From positions 575,501 to 639,500 of the forward strand of contig NZ_CP139478.1 in NCBI RefSeq assembly GCF_034259105.1: a stretch of 64,000 nt of DNA, given 5' to 3'. The position numbers and the translations under genes are program-made. The first letter of the stretch is position 1. Each line of letters begins with the position of its first letter. The notes beneath the pieces were generated by a model. The model saw nothing but the letters and a program-made list of their open reading frames with translations. It did not search any database and was not told the DNA's origin. Below, in pieces: positions 8,082 through 17,408 of this stretch. This DNA is from Limosilactobacillus reuteri (GTDB lineage: Bacteria; Bacillota; Bacilli; Lactobacillales; Lactobacillaceae).

Positions 8082-9157
8082 CCTGAAATGTCAATTTAAA
8101 TTAGAAAAAAGGTGAAAGTTGTTCTTCTGTGACATGACTCAAGAATACTTCTAATGGTGTACGATAATTAAGAGATTTTCGTGGGATATTGTTGCGACGA
8201 TGCATTAGCTGAGTGACTAGTTCGTCTGGTAAATCGCGAAAATCTAGCTTTTTACTAAGACCATCACGACGCAAGAGGCCGTTATTATTTTCGTTTAGCC
8301 CTCGTTGATTGGGAGCACCGACTTCCGCAAAATAGGTGTGAAGATCATACTTATTGGCTATTTCTCGCCATCCAGCAAATTCTTTCCCGTTATCAAAAGT
8401 AATTGATTTAACAAAGTGACGTGGCAGTTTAGCGAGCCATTGATCAAGCTGGCAATTCACTGCTTCGTCTGTTTTATGATGAATATTAAGGACAATCATT
8501 ACTTTGGATTGTCGCTCTACTAGCGTCATTACCGCTCCGCGGTGAGCTTTACCTTGAACTGTATCAGCTTCAAAGTGCCCAAATTCATGTTGGTAATGCG
8601 GAAAATCACGATATCGTTGATAGATACTGCGTCCTAATTGGCCAGCTTTACCACGATGTTCCACATAGCCATTGGGATGGCGTTTTCCTTTCATCGGTAG
8701 CTGTTTAACGGAAAAGCCATACTGATTGCGGGCAAACATGCGATAAAGGGTGCGCATACTGCAGCTAATTGGGTGTTCATGACGACCAATAATAGTATCA
8801 GGAGTCCAACCTGCCTTGATTTGCGCATGGATATAGTTAACTTCGATAGTTGGCAGTTGGGTCTGCTTCCGACCACAACGACGCTTATGTCGCTGATAAG
8901 TCTGAAGATATTGGTCGATGGTTTTACCGTCGTTGAGGAAACGATAAACACGATAGATGGTTTCTTGACTACGCTGAAGTAATTTAGCAGCCCGATAAGC
9001 TTTAGTACCTTGATACCAAAAATCAGCTATGAGAGTTAATTCACGTGTGGTAAGATGTTTATAGGTCATTTGTGATTGCCTTTCTTTTGATTAGGGATAT
9101 TCAAAAGTCTATCACAAATGGCTTTTTACTTTTTCTAACTTAATTTTACAAACGACG
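8082..9157 (-). mobile_element. IS30-family element type A, copy 2
   Basis: 1076-bp element with target duplication TTA at 8079-8081 and 9158-9160. The upstream terminus (minus strand) starts CGTCGTTTGTAAAATTAAG and the downstream terminus read inward starts CCTGAAATGTCAATTTAAA. It is nearly identical to the copy at 52802-53877, in the opposite orientation. Inserted between ddl and the XRE/TPR regulator. Confidence 0.92.
8101..9069 (-). CDS. IS30-family transposase (322 aa)
   Basis: Complete transposase of element A. It has an N-terminal HTH region, then DDE residues in GHFEADTVQG, TFDNGKEF and GLNENNNGLLRR. It differs from the copy at 52890-53858 by at least one residue: Phe here, Leu there, in the GH(F/L)EAD motif directly before the first catalytic acid. 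Leu is also found in the divergent copy at 761-1726, so Phe is probably the derived state. Start ATG 9069 with GAAAGG upstream. Intact reading frame, presumably functional. Confidence 0.93.
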   Translation of the reverse strand: MTYKHLTTRELTLIADFWYQGTKAYRAAKLLQRSQETIYRVYRFLNDGKTIDQYLQTYQRHKRRCGRKQTQLPTIEVNYIHAQIKAGWTPDTIIGRHEHPISCSMRTLYRMFARNQYGFSVKQLPMKGKRHPNGYVEHRGKAGQLGRSIYQRYRDFPHYQHEFGHFEADTVQGKAHRGAVMTLVERQSKVMIVLNIHHKTDEAVNCQLDQWLAKLPRHFVKSITFDNGKEFAGWREIANKYDLHTYFAEVGAPNQRGLNENNNGLLRRDGLSKKLDFRDLPDELVTQLMHRRNNIPRKSLNYRTPLEVFLSHVTEEQLSPFF

Positions 9158-9218
9158 TTATTAAACGCATAATAGAAAGTAAATGTTATCATAATGGTAT
9201 AAAATCTGTGGTTTAGTA

Positions 9219-9351
9219 TTGCAGTAAGAACAATTTATAATATAATGAAGATACGCAGTTTTTGCAAGCGTTAGACTAGCCTACAGTCACGCTACTTTCA
9301 GTACTTTATAACCATCGCGGGGGTGAAGATGGTTATAAGCATTTATTTTTT
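9219..9351 (+). ncRNA. Candidate small structured RNA with own promoter and terminator
   Basis: A near-consensus promoter (TTGCAG at 9219-9224, 16-bp spacer, TATAAT at 9241-9246) is followed by about 100 nt with no plausible reading frame. It holds two hairpins. The first is a stem-loop at 9267-9293 (AGCGT and GACT pairing with AGTC and ACGCT). The second is a terminator at 9306-9338 (TTATAACCATC/GATGGTTATAA) followed by ATTTATTTTTT. It lies between element A and element B, in what was the ddl-to-regulator intergenic region. It could be a small RNA or a leader cut off from its gene by element B. Family not recognised. Confidence 0.45.
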
Positions 9352-9388
9352 ATAAAATTTATTGCATTTTAATCATAAAAATAGTATT

Positions 9389-10667
9389 GGTGGATTATAG
9401 AATGAAGTTAGCCACCCAGTTGGTGGTAAATAAAAAACGCCATTCGGCGTGACATCAGGTATCATATTAAGTGAACCAAACCTATATGAAAGGATGTCCG
9501 TCAAATGACGCACTTAAATGATACCATGTCTACTAGTTTATTGACTACTCATAAAAAGAATGCTCATCTTACTAAAGAAGAACGTGTGATGATTGCGACT
9601 TTAAAGTCGCAAGGACTTTCCAATCGCGCAATTGGTCGCCAATTAGGAGTTAATCATCAAACAATTAATAACGAGCTCAACCGTGGTACGGTCCGCCAAC
9701 TTCGTCGTCAAAAATCTAATGGTAAGATTTACGAATATTCTTACTACATCTATAGTTATGAAGCTGGTCAGGCCACATATCTTGAACATCACCGCCATTC
9801 TGGTCGTCGTCGCTTATATTATTCTTCAAAGCAATTTTTACGATTAGCTGATCAGCTAATGCTTGGTGAGTTTGACGACCACCATTACTCCCCACAAGCG
9901 GTTATTTATAAGGCTCGAGATTTAATGAATGATGGCACCCTGATCCCAAAGTCGGTTGTAACTTTATATCAATGGATTAATGAGGGTGTGCTTCGTACGT
10001 CCAATTTAGACCTCTTTGAAAAACCTAAACGTAAGCATCATCGAACTCATCCGCAAGCTAAAAGGTGCTTAGGGCCTAATATTGCTCAACGACCTCAAAC
10101 TGCGGACCAACGGTCCGAAATTGGCCATTGGGAACTAGATACAGTTCAGGGACAGAAAAACGGTAATGACAGTGTTGTACTAGTAATGACTGATCGCCTT
10201 TCACGAGTTAATATCACGAGTAAAATTGCTGGTAAAACTGCGCATGCAGTAAATCAGTTCTTTATAAATTTACGCCAGAAAATGGGCACAGATGCTTACT
10301 ATCGCATCTTTAAGACAATAACCTCTGACAACGGTTCAGAATTTAGTGAGTTAACACAAGTTCACGATCATGTTTTCTATGCTGATCCGTATTCCCCTTG
10401 GGAACGTGGATCCAATGAGATCAATAACCGGTTTCTCCGCAAGGAGATTACCAAAGGTGAAGCTATAAATAACTATAGTAGTGCTCAGATCATAGCGACT
10501 AATGATTGGATGAATCACTATCCACGAGCTATGTTTAATGGACATTCGTCAATGGATATCTATCGTAAGGCCTTCTACCAAGAGATATCACAGCTCCATC
10601 AACCAATAATCAATTGGTCAGTATTATTTATTTGAGTCCAGTGGCTAACTTATTCTTGAAATTTAGG
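9389..10667 (+). mobile_element. IS30-family element type B, copy 1, with 13-bp target duplication
   Basis: 1279-bp element flanked by an exact 13-bp repeat (9376-9388 and 10668-10680). Ends are imperfect inverted repeats, GGTGGATTATAG at left and CCTAAATTTCAAG read inward from the right, sharing an inner perfect AAGTTAGCCAC. The same ends, length and a different 13-bp repeat occur at 54011-55289, so the boundaries are well supported. Confidence 0.9.
9505..10635 (+). CDS. IS30-family transposase (376 aa)
   Basis: Complete transposase of element B, identical in sequence to the copy at 54043-55173. An HTH resides near residues 25-60 (KEERVMIATLKSQGLSNRAI, typical IS30). The DDE core has Asp in GHWELDTVQG, Asp in TSDNGSEF and Glu in WERGSNEINNRFLRK. 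Start ATG 9505 follows GAAAGGATG. It is longer than the A-type transposase and from a distinct IS30 branch. Perfect identity of the two copies suggests recent movement. Confidence 0.93.
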   Translation: MTHLNDTMSTSLLTTHKKNAHLTKEERVMIATLKSQGLSNRAIGRQLGVNHQTINNELNRGTVRQLRRQKSNGKIYEYSYYIYSYEAGQATYLEHHRHSGRRRLYYSSKQFLRLADQLMLGEFDDHHYSPQAVIYKARDLMNDGTLIPKSVVTLYQWINEGVLRTSNLDLFEKPKRKHHRTHPQAKRCLGPNIAQRPQTADQRSEIGHWELDTVQGQKNGNDSVVLVMTDRLSRVNITSKIAGKTAHAVNQFFINLRQKMGTDAYYRIFKTITSDNGSEFSELTQVHDHVFYADPYSPWERGSNEINNRFLRKEITKGEAINNYSSAQIIATNDWMNHYPRAMFNGHSSMDIYRKAFYQEISQLHQPIINWSVLFI

Positions 10668-10744
10668 TAAAAATAGTATTGATTTATTTTGCGTCTATAA
10701 TAAAAGACCTAGGTAAAATCAAAGTAATTTTTGTTGCTAATGGT

Positions 10745-10752
10745 GGTATAAT
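10745..10752 (+). promoter_or_regulatory. Extended -10 promoter for XRE/TPR regulator
   Basis: TGGTATAAT around 10744-10752 is an extended -10 about 70 bp upstream of the regulator start. It lies beyond element B, so the regulator probably kept its promoter. Confidence 0.5.
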
Positions 10753-10823
10753 ACGATTGGCAATGGTACAGTTCATAGAGTACATATTTTATATTCAACA
10801 ATTATGATTAAGGAAGGTAAACA

Positions 10824-11669
10824 ATGAGACTACGAGGAGACGTATTAAAACAAATTCGTCGCAAGCGTGGATTGTCCCAAACGGCTTTAGCTGAAGGGAT
10901 TTGTACTCAAGCGACAATCAGCCTAATGGAAAAACAAAATCGCTTACCCAAAATGGATATTTTAACGGCAATATGTGAACGCTTAAATATTTCTTCTGAT
11001 CGAATTGTCGAAAATGAAGTTAGTGGAATTAATGAAACATTCAACCAAATTGTTGATAATTTGATTTCCCGCAATTTTGAAGATGCTTCAGCACTTTTGA
11101 AGAAGGTTCATGTAAAAAATTTAGAAAGTGATTTTGATAAACAACGTTACTACTATCTAGTAGGAATGGTTCAAGTTGAAAATAATCAAATTGATGAAGC
11201 TATTTTTAATTTTGAACTTGTTTTAACCCAATTTGCTACTACTAGTGCTAATATTTATTTAGCCATGACAACTGCAGGAATGGCACTTGCTTACTTAAAA
11301 CGTGGTGATAAAGAACGGGCAGCACGGTTAACTAACCGGTCTGTAAAACTGATTGACAATAAAAAATTGATTGGGAGCCTTCATCAATGGGCATCAATTG
11401 ATTGTCAAATTGCAGCATTATATCTTCAACTTGAAGATCCTGATAATGCTATTGAAGTTGCTAATAAGGGAATTGAACTTTGTCGGGAACATGATTCATT
11501 ATTCTTATTAGATGAACTATATCTTTGTATAGGTCGTAGCCACATCCTAAAGAACGACAAGGAAGAAGCTAAAAAAGCATTAAAGATTGCTGAAAGCCTT
11601 AGCATTGCTCGTAATGGATCAGTAGCGGAAGATACAATTTTACTAGAGTTAAAGAATCTAGAAATTTAA
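10824..11669 (+). CDS. XRE-family HTH regulator with TPR domain
   Basis: 281-residue protein with a lambda-repressor-like HTH at about residues 6-60 (LKQIRRKRGLSQTALAEGI then TISLMEKQNRLP) and a long helical C-terminus with TPR-like repeats (YYYLVGMVQVENNQIDEAI, AYLKRGDKERAARL). This is the layout of peptide-responsive RRNPP/Rgg-type regulators, though no partner peptide gene was found nearby. Alternatively it senses a protein or metabolite. Start ATG follows AAGGAAGG. Monocistronic, ended by the terminator at 11688. Target genes unknown. Confidence 0.8.
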   Translation: MRLRGDVLKQIRRKRGLSQTALAEGICTQATISLMEKQNRLPKMDILTAICERLNISSDRIVENEVSGINETFNQIVDNLISRNFEDASALLKKVHVKNLESDFDKQRYYYLVGMVQVENNQIDEAIFNFELVLTQFATTSANIYLAMTTAGMALAYLKRGDKERAARLTNRSVKLIDNKKLIGSLHQWASIDCQIAALYLQLEDPDNAIEVANKGIELCREHDSLFLLDELYLCIGRSHILKNDKEEAKKALKIAESLSIARNGSVAEDTILLELKNLEI

Positions 11670-11687
11670 TTAAAATAGGTGTAACTG

Positions 11688-11732
11688 AAAAACGAAGCTG
11701 AGAGATGATTGATATGTCTTAGCTTCGTTTTT
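11688..11732 (+). terminator. Terminator after XRE/TPR regulator
   Basis: AAAACGAAGCTGAGA pairs with TCTTAGCTTCGTTTT, followed by more T. Clear rho-independent form. Confidence 0.85.
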
Positions 11733-11790
11733 TAGTATAAATTTCAATATTTATCCGTATAAATAATTAATAAAAACTTAATTGATTATT

Positions 11791-11838
11791 AAAGACTAAT
11801 TCCAGTTTATGTGAATTAAACGAGAATTAGTCTTTTTT
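11791..11838. terminator. Second strong hairpin upstream of ara promoter
   Basis: AAAGACTAATTC pairs with GAATTAGTCTTT around a 21-base loop and ends in a T6 run. It shields the arabinose promoter from read-through. Between 11839 and 11962 I see only AT-rich DNA. Confidence 0.75.
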
Positions 11839-11962
11839 GGTAGTAAAAAATAAAAATATTTTTCACATGCATAACTGCTTCTAAATACAAGATAGACATG
11901 AAATTGTTAAATGTATAAAATGATTTTCCACAATTGGTTATGACTAATTTTAAATAATTCAC

Positions 11963-12018
11963 TTGATTTATACGTACAAATATTCTATAGTAATAATCGT
12001 TCAATGAAAGCGCGTTCA
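11963..12018 (+). promoter_or_regulatory. ara promoter with AraR-type operator and cre site
   Basis: The promoter is TTGATT (11963-11968), 17-bp spacer, TATAGT (11986-11991). The spacer contains the near-palindrome ATTTATACGTACAAAT (11966-11981), which resembles AraR operators (ATTTGTACGTACAAAT-type). TGAAAGCGCGTTCA at 12005-12018, just past the expected start point, resembles a CcpA catabolite response element. Together they predict repression by AraR without arabinose and by CcpA on glucose. Site matches are by eye. Confidence 0.7.
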
Positions 12019-12065
12019 TGTTCATAAAAACTATTACTTTTTAATTTTTAAGGAGGATGAATGTA

Positions 12066-13481
12066 ATGGCTAAAGCCGAGAAGAAAATATCAAGTGCATT
12101 TATCTACTTCTTCGGATCATTTGGGGGCATCCTATTTGGTTACGATATCGGTGTTATGACTGGTGCCTTACCTTTCTTGCAAGCTGATTGGCACCTTGAA
12201 AATGCGGCTTCTCTCGTTGGTTGGATTACTTCAGCAGTTATGTTTGGGGCAATCTTCGGGGGCGCATTAGCCGGACAGCTTTCTGATAAGTTTGGTCGGC
12301 GGAAAATGATTTTAATGTCTGCAATTGTATTCATGGTATTCTCCGTTTTATCTGGTGTTTCACCAGACATGGGCGAAGCAAGTGCCTACTATCTGATTAT
12401 TGTTCGGATGCTTTTAGGTTTAGCGGTTGGGGCTGCGTCAGCCTTGGTACCAGCCTATATGTCCGAAATGGCACCAGCTAAAGCGCGTGGACGTTTATCT
12501 GGACTTAACCAAACAATGATTGTTTCCGGAATGTTATTGTCATATGTTGTTGACTTCCTATTGAAAGACCTTCCTGGTGAATGGGCATGGCGTCTTATGT
12601 TAGGATTGGCAGCTGTTCCTGCTTTAATCTTATTCCTTGGTGTTCTTCGTTTGCCAGAATCTCCACGGTTCTTATTGCGTAAAGGTGATGAAGCACAAGC
12701 ACGGAAGGTTCTTTCTTACATTCGTAAAAATCCAGCTGAGATTGACCAAGAATTAGCAAGTATTAAAGAAACTGCTAAAGAAGAGCGACAAGCAAATCAA
12801 AAGACAAGTTGGTCAACCTTATTCAATGGCAAGTATCGTTACCTAGTTATTGCGGGGGTTGGGGTTGCAGCCTTCCAACAATTCCAAGGTGCAAACGCGA
12901 TCTTCTACTACATTCCATTAATTGTTCAAAAAGCAACTGGCCAAGCTGCATCTTCAAACTTAATGTGGCCAATTGTTCAAGGGGTTATCTTAGTTGTTGG
13001 TTCCCTAGTTTACATGTGGATTGCTGATAAATTTAACCGGCGGACATTGTTGATGGTTGGTGGTGCTGTCATGGGACTTTCCTTCATTCTTCCAGTCGTT
13101 ATTAATTGGATGATGCCAAATATGAATCCGATGACAATTGTTGTGTTCTTATGTATCTATGTTGCTTTCTACTCCTTCACATGGGCTCCGTTAACATGGG
13201 TGCTTGTTGGTGAAATCTTCCCACTAGCTATCCGGGGTCGTGCCTCTGGTTTAGCTTCATCATTTAACTGGATTGGATCATGGTTAGTTGGTCTTATCTT
13301 CCCAATTATGACGGCAAGTATGCCACAAGAAGCTGTTTTCGCGATCTTCGGAATTATCTGTATCTTAGGAGTTATCTTTGTTAAGACTTGTGTTCCAGAA
13401 ACTCGTGGTCACACTCTTGAAGAAATTGAAGAGCAAGGAACAAACCATGGTCGAGTAAAGGCCAGCAATCCTGAAAACTAG
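12066..13481 (+). CDS. araE: MFS sugar:proton symporter (AraE/XylE type)
   Basis: Twelve-segment major facilitator of the sugar porter family, 471 residues. Family motifs are visible: GYDIGVMTGALPF near residues 25-37, the loop 2-3 motif DKFGRRKM near 79, PESPRFLL near 200, FQQFQGANAIFYY near 275 and the C-terminal PETRGHTLEEIE near 448. First gene after the AraR-type operator and directly upstream of araB, so L-arabinose is the likely substrate; xylose or others cannot be excluded. Start ATG 12066 chosen because AAGGAGG lies 9 bases upstream; an earlier ATG overlaps that site. Confidence 0.85.
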   Translation: MAKAEKKISSAFIYFFGSFGGILFGYDIGVMTGALPFLQADWHLENAASLVGWITSAVMFGAIFGGALAGQLSDKFGRRKMILMSAIVFMVFSVLSGVSPDMGEASAYYLIIVRMLLGLAVGAASALVPAYMSEMAPAKARGRLSGLNQTMIVSGMLLSYVVDFLLKDLPGEWAWRLMLGLAAVPALILFLGVLRLPESPRFLLRKGDEAQARKVLSYIRKNPAEIDQELASIKETAKEERQANQKTSWSTLFNGKYRYLVIAGVGVAAFQQFQGANAIFYYIPLIVQKATGQAASSNLMWPIVQGVILVVGSLVYMWIADKFNRRTLLMVGGAVMGLSFILPVVINWMMPNMNPMTIVVFLCIYVAFYSFTWAPLTWVLVGEIFPLAIRGRASGLASSFNWIGSWLVGLIFPIMTASMPQEAVFAIFGIICILGVIFVKTCVPETRGHTLEEIEEQGTNHGRVKASNPEN

Positions 13482-13493
13482 GAGGAATACTCT

Positions 13494-15116
13494 ATGAATT
13501 TACGTGAAACAGCGACACAAATAAAAAATGGTCAGGCTTCACTAGGAATTGAGTTAGGCTCTACCCGAATTAAAGCAGTCTTGATTAATCTAGATTTTGA
13601 AACAATCTCTTCTGGGAGTTATACCTGGGAAAACCAATTGAAAGACGGGATCTGGACATACCCGCTGGATCAAGTTTGGGAAGGGATTCAAGCTGCTTAT
13701 GCCAAGATTAAGGCAGATGTCCAAAGCAAGTACCATGTGAGCTTGGATGAAATTAGTTCAATTGGTGTCAGTGCCATGATGCATGGGTACCTACCATTTG
13801 ATAAAAATAACCAATTGCTTGTTCCATTTAGAACCTGGCGGAATAACATCACTGAGGAATCCGCAGATAAGTTAACTGATTTATTTGATTTTAATATTCC
13901 ACAACGATGGAGTATTGCTCACCTCTACCAAGCAATTTTGAACAAGGAACCGCATGTTGAAGACATTGATTTCATTACAACTTTAGCTGGTTATGTTCAC
14001 TGGAAACTTTCGGGTGAAAAAGTTTTAGGAATTGGAGACGCCTCAGGAGTATTTCCAATCGATGATCAAACATTAACTTATCGTCAAGACTTTATTGACA
14101 AGTTCAATTCATTACCAGAAGTTGAACAATACCTATGGAAACTTAAGAATATTTTGCCTGCCGTCCTTGTAGCTGGCCGTGATGCTGGGCACTTAACTGC
14201 TGATGGAGCGAAATTACTTGATCCAAGTGGAACTTTACAAGCTGGTAGTTTGATGGCCCCTCCAGAAGGGGATGCAGGAACTGGAATGGTTGGGACTAAC
14301 AGTGTTCGAAAACGGACAGGAAATATTTCAGTTGGAACTTCAGCCTTCTCAATGAATGTGTTGGATACTCCATTAAAGAAACTCCACCGTGATATTGACA
14401 TTGTTACTACGCCAACTGGTGATCCAGTAGCCATGGTTCACATCAATAATTGTTCTTCTGATATCAACGCCTGGGTTGGATTATTTAGAGATTTTGCTAA
14501 TGCAATTGGAGCCAAGATCGATACCAATACGCTTTACGAGACCCTATTTGATTCAACGGTTCACTCCGACCCAGATGCTGGTGGATTGATTAATTATAGT
14601 TATCTTTCTGGTGAAAATATCACCAAGATTCAAGAAGGACGTCCCTTATTTGTTCGTACTCCAAATAGTAAGATGAACCTCGCTAACTTCTTCCTTACTT
14701 AACTCTATGCAGCGTTTGCGCCATTGAAGATTGGGATGGACATCTTGCTAAATGAAGAACATGTTCAAACCGATGTCATGGTTGCACAAGGGGGACTCTT
14801 TGGGACACCAGTTATTGGGCAACAAGTTTTGGCTAATGCCTTAAATATCCCAATTACAATCATGAATACTGCCAGTGAAGGTGGACCATGGGGAATGGCG
14901 GTTCTTGCTAAGTACGCTGAGACGTACGTAAAAGAATCCCTAGCAGATTACCTTGACGAAAAAGTCTTTAAGAATCCAGAAAGTATGACCCTTACACCAG
15001 AACCTGCTGGTGTAAAAGGATATGAAAGCTTTATTACTCGTTACCAAGCAGGCTTACCTGTTGAAGCATTAGCCGGTGATGACATTAAAGAACGTGAAGA
15101 GAAAGAGAGTAAATAG
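13494..15116 (+). pseudogene. araB: L-ribulokinase with in-frame nonsense codon
   Basis: FGGY-family kinase that phosphorylates L-ribulose, step 2 of arabinose catabolism. The N-terminal ATP motif IELGSTRIKAVLI and NISVGTSAF are present, but codon 403 is TAA (14700-14702). The same frame continues without shift to 15116 with the C-terminal kinase region (VAQGGLFGTPVIGQQVLANAL, TASEGGPWGMAVLAK). The break reads FFLT-stop-LYAAFAPLKIG, and a CAA to TAA change would explain it. The full protein would be 540 residues, normal for the family. The truncated product lacks part of the second ATPase lobe, so loss of activity is expected unless the stop is read through or is a sequencing error. Confidence 0.88.
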
Positions 15117-15119
15117 TAC

Positions 15120-15848
15120 ATGTTAGAAGAGTTAAAGAAAGAAGTTTATGAAGCAAATATGCGGCTTCCTAAACTAGGCCTTGTTTCCTTTACATGGGGC
15201 AATGTTTCAGGGATTGACCGTGAAAAAGGATTGTTTGTTATTAAACCTTCTGGAGTTCCATATGAAGAGATGAAGCCGGAAGACATGGTTGTTGTCAACT
15301 TGGATGGTGAGATAGTCGAGGGTGACTTGAATCCATCCAGTGATACTCCTACTCACACTTACCTTTATAATCATTTCCCAAAGATTGGTGGAGTTGTTCA
15401 TACTCATTCACCATGGGCAGTAGCGTTTGCAGCTGCACGGATGGATGTTCCAGCAATGAATACCACTCACGCTGATACTTTCTATACTGATGTCCCAGCT
15501 GCTGATGCTTTGACGAAGGAAGAAATTGAAGAAGACTATGAAGGTAATACAGGAAAGGTAATCGTTCGTTCATTCAAGGAACGGGGTTTGGACTATGAAG
15601 CAACCCCAGCGGCATTAGTAATGCAACATGGTCCATTTACCTGGGGGCCAACACCTGACAAAGCAGTTTATAATGCGAAGGTGTTAGAAGTTGTGGCAGA
15701 AGAAGATTATCATGCAATGCAATTAACGCACCAAGACCTTCACTTACCTCAATACTTGTTGGACAAACACTATTACCGCAAGCATGGTGCGAATGCATAT
15801 TACGGACAAAATAATGCGCATTCAAAAGATCATGCAGCTCACGCTTAA
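15120..15848 (+). CDS. araD: L-ribulose-5-phosphate 4-epimerase
   Basis: Class II aldolase-family epimerase that converts L-ribulose-5-P to D-xylulose-5-P for the phosphoketolase pathway. 242 residues. Zinc ligands are visible as His94 and His96 in VVHTHSPW and a third His in VMQHGPF near residue 169; SFTWGNVSG near 23-31 and KPSGVPYEEM near 42-51 bind phosphate. Starts 3 bp after the araB frame ends, so translation was probably coupled to araB; the araB stop may therefore also reduce araD expression by polarity. Confidence 0.94.
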   Translation: MLEELKKEVYEANMRLPKLGLVSFTWGNVSGIDREKGLFVIKPSGVPYEEMKPEDMVVVNLDGEIVEGDLNPSSDTPTHTYLYNHFPKIGGVVHTHSPWAVAFAAARMDVPAMNTTHADTFYTDVPAADALTKEEIEEDYEGNTGKVIVRSFKERGLDYEATPAALVMQHGPFTWGPTPDKAVYNAKVLEVVAEEDYHAMQLTHQDLHLPQYLLDKHYYRKHGANAYYGQNNAHSKDHAAHA

Positions 15849-15901
15849 TTAATTTGGTAGCTACATTTAAAAACTTTTTAGGATAAAAGGAGTGTAATCT
15901 C

Positions 15902-17323
15902 ATGGATATTAAGAATTACGAATTTTGGTTTGTTACTGGTAGTCAATTCCTTTACGGTGAAGAACAATTAAAGTCAGTTGCTGCTGATGCTGAAGATATT
16001 GTTAATAAGTTAAACGAAAGTGGTAAGTTGCCTTACAAAGTTGTCTTCAAGGGTGTGATGACAACTGCTGAAAGAATCACTAAGTTTATGAAGGAAGCTA
16101 ACTACAATGACAACGTTGCCGGTGTTATGACGTGGATGCACACCTTCTCACCAGCAAAGAACTGGATTCGGGGAACTAAGCTTTTACAAAAGCCACTGCT
16201 TCACTTAGCAACTCAATACTTGAACAAGATTCCATATGACACCATTGACTTTGATTACATGAACTTAAACCAATCAGCTCATGGTGACCGTGAATATGCT
16301 TACATTAACGCTCGTTTACAAAAGCATAACAAGATTGTTTACGGCTTCTGGGGAGATGAAGAAGTTCAAGAAGAAATCGCTGACTGGCAAAATGTTGCGG
16401 TTGCTTACAACGAAAGCTTTAACATTAAGATTGTTCGTTTTGGTGATACAATGCGGAACGTTGCCGTTACTGAAGGTGACAAAGTTGAAGCCCAAATGTT
16501 CCTTGGCTGGACTGTTGACTACTGGCCAGTAAGTGACTTAGTAGAATATATAAATGGTATCAGTGAAGAAGAAATTGATGCTGCTTACAAGGACTTAGCA
16601 AGTCGTTACGAAATGGTCCAAGGTGATAATACTAAGGAACACTATGAACACTCAGTTCGTTACCAACTTCGTGAATATCTTGGTTTGAAGAAGTTTATGG
16701 ATGAAAAAGGCTACACTGGCTTTACCACCAACTTTGAAGACTTGCATGGCCTTGAAGAATTACCTGGGTTAGCTGCTCAATTATTGATGCGTGATGGCTA
16801 CGGCTTTGGTGCTGAAGGTGATTGGAAGTCTGCCGGAATGGATCGCTTATTGAAGATTGCTGCTGATAATGTTGCTACTGCCTTTATGGAAGACTACACA
16901 TTAGACCTTCGTCCAGGTCACCAAGCAATTCTTGGTTCACACATGCTTGAAGTTGACCCAACAATTGCTTCAGATAAGCCACGGGTTGAAGTTCACCCAT
17001 TAGACATTGGTGGTAAAGATGACCCAGCACGGTTAGTATTTACTGGTCGTGAAGGTAAGGCTGTCGATGTTACCCTTTCATACTTCAACGATGGTTACAA
17101 GGTTATTGGTTACTCAGTTGATTGTCACAAGCCAGAAGCTGAAACGCCTCATCTTCCAGTTGCTAAGCAGTTATGGACACCAACTGTTGGCTTAAAGGAA
17201 GGTGCCGAACGCTGGATGCATGCTGGTGGTGGTCACCATACAATCTTGAGTTTCAGTTTGAAACCACAACAAATTAAAGATCTTTTCGGAATGTTAGATG
17301 TTAAAGTTGATTTTATTGAATAG
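15902..17323 (+). CDS. araA: L-arabinose isomerase
   Basis: Interconverts L-arabinose and L-ribulose with a divalent metal (Mn2+). 473 residues, family length. Metal-site residues fall in [10 protein letters not shown] (Glu near 304), HMLEVDP (Glu near 331) and the C-terminal [10 protein letters not shown] (His). The N-terminus [14 protein letters not shown] is characteristic. Last gene of the transporter-araB-araD-araA unit, with its own AAAAGGAG ribosome site 53 bp after araD, and followed by a strong terminator. No disruption visible. Confidence 0.96.
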   Translation: MDIKNYEFWFVTGSQFLYGEEQLKSVAADAEDIVNKLNESGKLPYKVVFKGVMTTAERITKFMKEANYNDNVAGVMTWMHTFSPAKNWIRGTKLLQKPLLHLATQYLNKIPYDTIDFDYMNLNQSAHGDREYAYINARLQKHNKIVYGFWGDEEVQEEIADWQNVAVAYNESFNIKIVRFGDTMRNVAVTEGDKVEAQMFLGWTVDYWPVSDLVEYINGISEEEIDAAYKDLASRYEMVQGDNTKEHYEHSVRYQLREYLGLKKFMDEKGYTGFTTNFEDLHGLEELPGLAAQLLMRDGYGFGAEGDWKSAGMDRLLKIAADNVATAFMEDYTLDLRPGHQAILGSHMLEVDPTIASDKPRVEVHPLDIGGKDDPARLVFTGREGKAVDVTLSYFNDGYKVIGYSVDCHKPEAETPHLPVAKQLWTPTVGLKEGAERWMHAGGGHHTILSFSLKPQQIKDLFGMLDVKVDFIE

Positions 17324-17345
17324 TTAATTTTAATCAAAAATCCTC

Positions 17346-17393
17346 AAAATGGTTCTACTCGGCAAACCTCGAGACGAGTAGAACCATTTTTTC
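17346..17393 (+). terminator. Terminator after araA
   Basis: AAAATGGTTCTACTCG pairs with CGAGTAGAACCATTTT, followed by TT. It ends only 16 bp before the next gene start, so read-through expression of the acetyltransferase is possible. Confidence 0.85.
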
Positions 17394-17408
17394 TCAGGAG
17401 ATGGAAAA

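Noticed and set aside
11816..12025. Minus-strand 69-residue frame in the ara promoter region
   Set aside because: It overlaps a terminator, the AraR operator and the cre site, has no ribosome site and no family resemblance.
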